From the NCBI GenBank assembly GCA_010094045.1, contig ML986706.1, forward strand, positions 85,558 to 149,557: 64,000 nt of DNA, read 5' to 3'. The DNA is from Lojkania enalia. Taxonomy: Eukaryota; Ascomycota; Dothideomycetes; Pleosporales. Within the stretch, counting starts at the first letter, position 1. Each line of letters begins with the position of its first letter. Made by a program: the position numbers and the translations under genes. Below are positions 56,109 through 64,000 of the stretch, one piece after another. Below the pieces are notes generated by a model. That model saw only the letters and a program-made list of their open reading frames with translations. It was not told the DNA's origin and did not search any database.

Positions 56109-58431
56109 CTAGTAAGCGACCATGCTCGAGAAGCCTTCCATCTCACGGTCAAAGTTCTTATGCTGGGAGATCTCAAAGCAGTAGGAATTAACGAAATCCT
56201 CAGCTCCCTTGGCCATCTGGATAGCCTCCTTGAAGCTCCGCGGCTCAACCTGTGAGGCAGTCACAACACCATAAGAACTGACGACATCAGAATTTTCCGA
56301 GAACGTGATGCCGGGCAGTGCGCAAGCATCCTTGACAAAAGCCACAGCCTCACCGGTAGCGCCAATTGCCTTAAGATGGCCAAATGCCTCGCGCACCCAA
56401 TGCACGGCTCGTCCGTTCTTGCAGAGCGTCTTGATCGACTGCTCGCCGCCGGGAACAAACACACTATCAAAGAGAGTAGATCGCATGCCCTCGAGATGGT
56501 GGTCTGGAACGACACCCTGGCCACTCTTACTCTCGCCCTTTGCTAAAATCTTGTTTCGCCGTGGACCAATAGTGAACAAAAAGGCACCACCAGCCTTCAA
56601 GGCAGCTTTGATGCCGTTATAAGCAACAGGATCATAGCCATCAGCGATGATGACAGCAACGCGACGAGTTGCAATGGTAGGATTCGCTGGTGTGAAGTCC
56701 GTCTGTGAGAGACCTTTAGCCTTCTTGCCATGATTCTGACGCTTCGCTTGCTGCGGAACCTCGCCGCCCACCATCTCCGCAACGCTTTGGGCGAGGGAGA
56801 GGTCAATCTCTGTGAGACGATCACAGAGACGAGTGTAGACAATAGGATCATTGCAATGATCGAGCTCAAACCCGAGAGCAGCTGTCAAGTGAGTCTTCTC
56901 GGGTGGCGACAACGAGTTATAGAAAAGCTGAGCCTGGTTGAAGTGTTCTCTGAACTTCTTGCTCCTCATGCGGGCTTTCATTCCTACGATCTTTTCTGGA
57001 TAGTCGGCATAACCACCTTCTTGAGGAGTAGCAGGTGGTACTGCTTGGAATCGATTGGGCCAGTAGTTGACTGTTCCCTTTGTAATCGTGTGACGCATGG
57101 CGCCGTCTCGGTTATGGTTGAGTACGGGACAGACCGGCTTGTTGATTGGAAGTTCCTGCCAGTTTATCCCCAGCCGCGATAGCTGAGTGTCAAAGTAGCT
57201 AAAATTACGGCCTTGAAGCAATGGGTCATCCGAAAAGCCAACCCCCGGAATAACATGAGAGGTACAAAATGCTACCTGTTCTGTTTGCGTGAAGAACTCA
57301 TCAGGGTTCCTATTTAGCTCAAGCTTTCCAATGTATCGAATTGGAATCAGATCCTCTGGCCAAACTTTCGTAGCGTCAAGGATGTCGAACTCGAAGTCAT
57401 TCTCTTTGGACTCTGGGATCACCTGGATCCCGAATTTCCATGTAGGGAATGTTCCATTCTCAATAGCCTCCCAGAGGTCCTTGCGATGAAAGTCAGGGTC
57501 TTGTCCAGCTATCTTCAAAGCCTCATCCCAAACAAAGCTGTGCACTCCTAAGTCGGGCGTAAAAATGAACTTCACAAAGTGGCGCTCGCCTTTCTCATTG
57601 GTAAGTGTATAGGTGTTGACGCCGAACCCTTGCATCATCCTATAGGATCGTGGAATAGCTCTATCTGACATGGCCCAGAAATACATGTGCGTGGCTTCAG
57701 GATGCATGAATTGGAAGTCCCAGAAGTTGTTGTGGGCCGATTGTGCCTATTTTCAGGATTAGAAATATCTTTGCGGCAGAAATGTGATTATTTACCTGAG
57801 GGACTTCGTTATGTGGCTCGGGTTTGCCGGCGTGAATGACATCAGGAAATTTCATTGCATCCTGAATAAAGAATACGGGAATGTTGTTTCCAACAATGTC
57901 CCAATTGCCTTCCTGAGTGTAGAACTTAACTGCAAAGCCGCGAACATCCCGGACAGTATCCGCTGATCCACGACTTCCGAGAACCGTTGAAAATCGAAGG
58001 AATACCGGAGTCTCGCGCGATGTATCCGTGAGGACGCCAGCATTGGTGACGTCTGCTGCAGACTCATGAAGCGTGAACTTGCCGAAGGCGGCAGAGCCGC
58101 GGGCGTGCACAACACGTTCGGGAATACGTTCATGATCGAAACGATGAATCTTTGCTTGTCAGTGCCAAATCAGTTATCTAACCCTAAGCATGCTTACCTT
58201 TTCACGGGCGAATGGATCTTCTAGTAGCATAGGGCCTGTTTTGTCGTCGTTCGCCACTTTCAACCAGTCGTCTGTGTTCGTCTGCTTGACTCCGAAGTCG
58301 CTCGTAATGCAAGCTTCTTTGTTGTGAACATCTTTCATGTCCTTCTGAAGGTCAGCGACCTTTGTGGTACGTTCGGAATTCATCGTGGCCTTCGCTGAAT
58401 CGGAGATAGTTGAAAGAATTGTTGAAGCCAT
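56109..58431 (-). CDS. Large-subunit catalase, CatA-type, no signal peptide
   Basis: Disproportionates H2O2. Three exons: 58431-58198, 58149-57796 and 57746-56109 (2,226 nt, 741 residues). About residues 80-105 carry the active-site His region [18 protein letters not shown]. Further on are [20 protein letters not shown], the NADPH/heme core and the heme-ligand motif [14 protein letters not shown] (Tyr is the proximal ligand). Residues about 590-741 form the extra C-terminal flavodoxin/DJ-1-like domain ([18 protein letters not shown]) that defines large-subunit catalases. The leader has no secretory signal, unlike the secreted CatB type, so an intracellular or conidial enzyme is likely. Not tagged AKL or SKL. 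Confidence 0.95.
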
Positions 58432-61400
58432 TAACTTCTCTCCAGAAGTGATGGTCTAAATTCCGGAAACGAGCAAGAAAGTAGGTTTGGTTATACGGTA
58501 GCCGTAGAAGAACGCTTTGTATACTGCATATGCCCATACGTGACGATGACGTTGTCGTGGCATCATGCGCCCAACCGCCAACTACCGCAAAAACTGTTGC
58601 GTCTTGGAGTGACGCTCTTCTCTTTCTGGTTCATTGCCCGCTCGCTACGAGGAGAAACACATATTTGCTGAGAGACCTAGCCAATGGACATTTTGATGAT
58701 GTCGTCTCCATCACATAAATATCCGGGGATCGACTGTCGCCTCGCGCGAGAGCTTAAATGCGAATCGCATTTTCCCATGTTTGACTTAAAACTTGAGGTC
58801 AAGAAAATCATGCTGCGAAATAAGATGTTGCCGATGGGAACTAGGCTGCCATCCTTGATGAAGTATCATCGATGACGCTTATGTGAGACGAGGGAATTTC
58901 CATTACATAGGGAGTACGCGCCACGCGAAGAGGCTAGCATGCAAGCACGTGACCAGGCCTACTAAGATCATAAGGGAAATCCTCCGAAGGATGAGGCGTC
59001 GTCAATCGAACGACGGCTCGTTCTCGCACCGAGGCAAAAAGCAATATAGGCACTATATGACTCGCAGCCCTCGCCCATAGACACTATTTTCCAGTAGAAA
59101 TCAGCTTCTTCTCTTCAGCTTGCAGTCGGGAAATGACAATTCTCAAGATTTCCCGTCCGTCGCAACTGCTAAGACAACAGTACAGTTTAAAGCATCTTAG
59201 GAAGACAAGTTAAAGACTGAGAAGGTATATGTACCGCAAAAGAGCGGGGGAGCAGTCTAGACCATAAGAGTGCTCACGCCTTGAGCTCCGTGGAAGCCAC
59301 AACCGCACAACCCCTCTTCGAATTTACATCTCGTGCACACAAATCATTAACAGGTATCAAAGCGGTTGATCAGGTGTCCCGAGACCCGAAAGTCTGGAGC
59401 CCCAAGGGGCGTACTTAGTAGACGGTCTAGAGCGGAATTTCAAAGGATCTTATCGAACCGCTACAAGTCGACTTTTATATATATTTGCACAACGAGGCTC
59501 CAATACCAGAAATATCAACCCAGGCTGGCAATAGGAGACAATAGTAGTATTAAGGCGAAAAATGATACAGCAATTCTGCTCGTTCCATTGCAGATACCGC
59601 GGAATGTCGCGTAGCGTAGCTGAAACTACAAGCGTCCATGAGCTCTCTTTCCCTATGTTTGTTTTTATTTGTCGGATCTAACAATACTAATAGTCTCCTC
59701 TCGCGTCTGCGGTGCGTGTGATACTGCTGCTCTACTGCATCTGCGCTGCAACTACCTACCATTTTGATAGCTTGGCACAGAATAGGCGTAATCGCGGCTG
59801 ACGGCTAGTGCGAGTATCAGATCATAGCAGACGGGACGGAAACGGTGCTTAGAGGTCCATACAATCCTATGCAGCGCATTTCAAGCTGTGGCTTGCATGC
59901 GAAGCGGAGGTAGAGGCGGCGTAGGCGTGGGGGTGCAAGCAAACTTGATTACCTTTGGCACCGAATTAGTCAGCGCTGCAGGAGGGCAAGAGTGTCCACG
60001 TGTAGGACAGAGAGGACACATCGCAGAATTAAGGACAGCGCTGGTGGATTTGATCTGCGACCAAGAAGGGTGTTCGTAGTCATTTCGAAGCGATTCTTCT
60101 TTATGTAGGGAATATGCTTCAATATTCTGGTATTGACAATTTTAAGACCGACTCGTGTCGCACGGATTCCAGGAGACTGGTATAAAAACAAAAGTTAGGA
60201 AAGAGATAGGCGCCCAAATATTCATAAGAGCCGAAGTAAAGCGTTCGAGTTGGAGAGCTCGGTGCCTTCCGAGTCGCAACAAAGAACTCGGGCAGCAAGA
60301 ATAGAGGTTATAAATTCCAGACATAAGCCTACAAGCTCAATTGATGCCATGTATACCCCTTCAATTGAGAATCCAGCGAGTGGCAAAGCCTACAATCTAG
60401 AGGAAATTGAGAATGTCGACTTACGCGATAGTAAATCGAGGGAATTCAAGGACAGATCCTCGGTTCCGTGTGTCGATGTTTCGGAATCAAGCACATTGGA
60501 CTTCGTTGTCGCGGCGCCTATTTATAGTGACTAAATCTGCTAACAATAGATATCATCCTAATAATAGGTCTCAAGCTGGCGATACTATCACAAGCAAAGT
60601 ATCTTTCCTACAGAAATCGTCAGCGAAGTCTTCGCTGTATCGCTTATCGAGTAACCATTTGATGCGAAGAGTATTCCGTTACATTCCGGATGCTTGATCT
60701 GATTGGATCTGGACAGCCGATACTTCGTGAAATCGCGTGCTAAAAAGTAAGAAGCCTCGGTTATTCCGAACCTTAAAGCGTAGATACAGCTCCAACACTC
60801 TACATGGAATACAAAGCCGGGGTAATTGAAGCGTGGGATAAACAACTGCGCGACATCCATCTGGTTATAGTGATGAAAAGATTTGAAAAGTAGTGGTGTC
60901 ATCCTTTAGAGATAGAACCGCAAATCCGAGGCGATCCTATTCCTAGAAGGATGCGATCTTTCCCCACTTAGTCTATCCAAATGTAGACAGTGTTAATAAT
61001 CTCATTAACGCAAGATTGCTTGAGACTCCTACCTTGATTGACCAGCTACTGCGCAGACAAAACGCAGGACAAAAAATGCAGCCACTATTAACTAGAAATG
61101 CCTACGGGAAAGCTTAAAAGTCAATTGAGAGCTCAGTTGTGTGGTCTCCGAGTTTCAGTACTGTTCGAGCTCTTCTGACACATTTGTTTATTTCTTTTTG
61201 GATGCGAAATGCGAATTGATCGCCTTGGTCTGGTGTCAGCGGAGTTGGGAGTGCTACCTCCCATGCGTGGGATGCCTGAGAGACTATGCTTTGGCGCGGA
61301 GCTCCGCAGTGTGTGTACGCAATGAAGATCTATTGGAGAATGTCGATGATCTATTCTATTATTCCGAGGCTGAATCCAAGATACGTCTAAACGAGAGCAC

Positions 61401-64000
61401 TCGAACCGAAGATAGCCGAAGTAGGTCAAGCCGATAGCTATACATGAGTATAGCGAGCTGATGGATCAAAGAAGGCGCAGTGTCCTCACGCCAGCGCCGG
61501 AGATGAAGTGTGCTGGAAGTGAGGCTGCCCCAGGTCGTGTACTTAGAGGAAGTGGAAATCTTGATACGCAAAGTGGGGTGTCATTGTGAATGGTACTCAA
61601 CGGCGTCTCCGATCAGATTATGACGAGCGTTGCGCTTGTGTGCGAAGCGGCTGCATCGAAGTGAAAGCCGACGAGACCGGTCTCATTAAGCGTCAGCTTC
61701 CAACGGAGCTTACTATGGTAGCAATAATCCCCTTTTGCAGGCCGTTCATCGCGGTGTACTCAGGATCTGCACCGGGCCGAGAACCTAGGCTCGATTCGGC
61801 ATAGCCCCAGAGGTTCGCTCGCGCCTCCATCTAAGGTGCTACAAGCCGCTTTTTGACAGGAGGGACGAAGTGCTGCCAAAATTGCAACACCTAGCATTCG
61901 TACTCCTGGAATTTCCCGAAAGCTGTATTCTGCCCCAGCCTGTGTTTCGCCGCATCCTCGCAAGCACCTTGATGGCAGAAGTAGCCCGTTCGTAGTCAAG
62001 TCACGCGAAGACTGCTCGGCATCTGCTACATTGCTCTGCAGGGATAGCCGGTGGTAGACTGATTTTGGCCTCTGTAGCATTCGTTTGGAACATGGTCCCT
62101 CTTCCCCGTGAATCTCCGGCTTTGATGGGCCATTTGCGTTGCGTGATCCAGGCCTGACTCGTTTCGGGATGGCCTTCAGACGTTCCTGTTTAATCCCGAA
62201 CGAGGACCCGCTCTCCCGAGTCCGCGACGCCAAAACGGCCAGCTCGTTGCTCCAACTTGTTCGTCTGCATGATGGAGAGGACTACGGCTCTGCTGTCACG
62301 CTTCTCAATGCGGTCTGCCATCTGCCTTAGGCCATTATCTGCCATGCAAGGGGCGGATTTTTCAATGTTCCACCCGTCTCTGTTGACGATGTACTGCAGC
62401 AACGCGGTGGGATACGACACATCGACGATTCTTGACAAGCTAGAGGCGCAGGAAAAGGTTCGAACAAAGTCACAGCAGAACATGGGTGCCATGTGCGGAC
62501 GCACTGGAACTGCGGCGGAAGCATGGGTGGGCGAGTTTAGACGACGCTCAGACAGGTAACCTGTGGAGAGGGATGCTCCGCAAGAGCTAGCCCTCATGAT
62601 TCAAGATGAGGCCGCGACAACGGCCGTCCAAGGACAGATCCGATCAAATCTTGTCCTTTTGCCTCGACGACGACCCGACCAAGGCACCGTGTGGCCATGG
62701 AGAGGACGCGTGGGAGCTTAGCTGCCAGCACCCGCTCCGCGCTGCAGCCAGCCTTTGCGGTGGGCCTGCTCAATATTGTCGCAAGGTGCAATCACGAAGT
62801 TGATACGGGCAAGATCCCAGCGTGCAGCAGCCAGCAGCCGGCCACAGGGCTGATTGATGGTGATGGGCCTACGTGCGTCGAGCGTGCGTGACAAGACTGG
62901 GCGGCCTCTGTCCCGCTGGGTCTGCCTAGAGGTAGCTGGGAAGGCAAGCATAGGGTTTGCGCGCGCCGGCTAATGTTGGGTGATGCCGTGGTGGTCGGCC
63001 TGTATGGAGTGCTGTATTATAGCTGGCATCAGATGGAATGGATGGAATCGACATCTCTGCCATGTGAGACGCGCAGAGAAGCGAGCTCCTGGGGCCAGGA
63101 GATAATTTGCAGCTCGCCGCCGCGCTGTTATTCGGCCGCCAGTAGGGCCGGATGTTTCTCGCCATTGCTGTGATAATAATGTGCCGCCTGGAGTGTGCAG
63201 ACCCTGGCCGGCAAGCAGTAGCAGTAGTGGGCTGCTCCATGCTTGGAGAGGAGAGGCGCGGTGCGTTCCAGGGGCGGCGGAAGAGGGCATCATCGGACGC
63301 CTGCTCCAGCGGCCCTAGAGCAGTGAATGACACTATGCCGAGTCCTCTCTCGTTATTGGCAGACGGTCGCTCCCCCATCACCAACAGTGCGCTGCCCGTC
63401 GCCTGCACGATAGGATGGGATGACCCTGGTCGGCTGTTCCTTGTCGTGCCTAGGCGTAGAGGCCAGCGCCCGCCGTACGTACTTGTCCTTGCCTTCCCGC
63501 ACGGAGCCAACGGCTGTATGTAGAACTGTCGCACTCGATGTTGCAAACGGGCAGCGGCAGCAATCTAACAGCTTGCCAGAGGCACCGTCTGCTCGGGCTG
63601 CCTGCGATGCATCTCTTATAAAACCACCACCCCACGGCCCCAGCTGCCGCCATTTGGACTCCCTGCCCGCCCAATTCCTCCAAGCGTCCACTACATTTTC
63701 CCTCCCTCTGCTACCTCAAGCTTCGAGGTACCGCAGACCTACGTACTGTACACATAGCCCTCCAGACCCTGCGCCTACAAGCTTCCCCAGCATCCGCCGT
63801 GTGCTGTCTTCGCGGCGGCCCTGCTACTCTCCAGCACAGAGCACGCCTGCCCGCTGCTCTCAAAACGCGATATCGCTACTTTCACTGCTGTCCACAGGAA
63901 AAGGAAAAAAAAAAAAAATAACGAAGAGCTTCCCCGCGCCCGCCGTCAGCCAGTCCTTCGGCCAATCAGCACCGTGCAGCTTCACCCCATCCATCATCAC
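58432..64000. other. Gene-poor right end, 5.6 kb
   Basis: Left part is the catalase promoter side. The middle (about 59.5-61.6 kb) has only short broken frames. Minus-strand frames at 61760-62233 and 62190-62597 have ordinary composition but no recognised family and overlap each other; they are not called. From about 62.9 kb the DNA is GC- and pyrimidine-rich. Confidence 0.5.
63610..63970 (+). promoter_or_regulatory. Possible core promoter/leader leading out of the window
   Basis: A TATA-like CTTATAAAACC near 63615 is followed by a C/T-rich stretch, a poly-A block (about 63905-63918) and GCCAATCAG (63960-63968), with no ORF before the window ends. The layout is that of a long leader of a gene starting beyond 64,000. 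Confidence 0.35.

Noticed and set aside
61760..62597. Two overlapping minus-strand ORFs of 135-157 residues
   Set aside because: They overlap in different frames, match no family I know, and opposite-strand frames are equally open, as in GC-richer noncoding DNA.
1..64000. CRISPR arrays, bacterial insertion sequences, rRNA genes
   Set aside because: No regularly spaced repeats, transposase frames or rRNA-like stretches were seen; the gene structure is eukaryotic throughout.

Overview
The window looks like nuclear DNA from a filamentous ascomycete (Pezizomycotina). The genes are split by short introns of about 45-180 nt with GTRNGY donors and YAG acceptors. Gene content is fungal: Swr1, CSN12, 60S L20, Rrp7, Nup85, a SulP permease with a STAS domain, a large-subunit catalase and a D-amino-acid oxidase with a peroxisomal tail. 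The genus cannot be told from the sequence. All exon coordinates were derived by eye and checked for reading-frame closure.

Layout. 1-3117: 3' part of the SWR1 chromatin remodeller (+). 6377-7570: secreted Ser/Thr/Pro-rich wall-type protein (+). 9171-9740: PEBP-family protein (-). 9.7-13.4 kb: AT-rich, no gene. 13.4-22.5 kb, all on -: an orphan Pro-rich protein, a choline/amino-acid-type permease, a GFA/CENP-V-fold protein and a sulfate permease. 22.5-28.8 kb: AT-rich and gene-poor, with a decayed amidohydrolase. 28.8-33.6 kb: convergent pair of an AtuA-like (DUF1446) gene (+) and a secreted short tyrosinase (-). 33.6-37.3 kb: gene-poor. 37.3-38.2 kb: BTB/POZ protein (+). 40.3-58.4 kb: dense housekeeping block with csn12 (-), rpl20 (+), an enoyl-CoA hydratase/isomerase (-), rrp7 (-), a SYLF-domain protein (-), nup85 (+), D-amino-acid oxidase (-) and catalase (-). 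58.4-64 kb: no confident gene; the GC-rich right end looks like a promoter leading out of the window.

How the genes relate. The D-amino-acid oxidase makes H2O2 and ends in the PTS1-like tripeptide AKL. It lies next to a large-subunit catalase on the same strand, a source-and-sink pair. csn12 and rpl20 are divergent across about 360 bp. rpl20, rrp7 and nup85 are growth genes clustered with csn12. The 22-37 kb part resembles an accessory island: relic amidohydrolase, AtuA-like enzyme and tyrosinase, surrounded by AT-rich decayed DNA. One amidohydrolase stop codon fits an RIP-type change.

Most notable observations: a predicted 4-nt exon holding the rpl20 start codon; FG dipeptides plus an acidic tract at the N-terminus of a scaffold nucleoporin; a GFA-fold protein without the catalytic zinc cysteines; and a tyrosinase with a 29-nt exon, an altered CuA motif and a 21-copy AAT repeat just past its stop. 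No clearly new multi-gene system was found.
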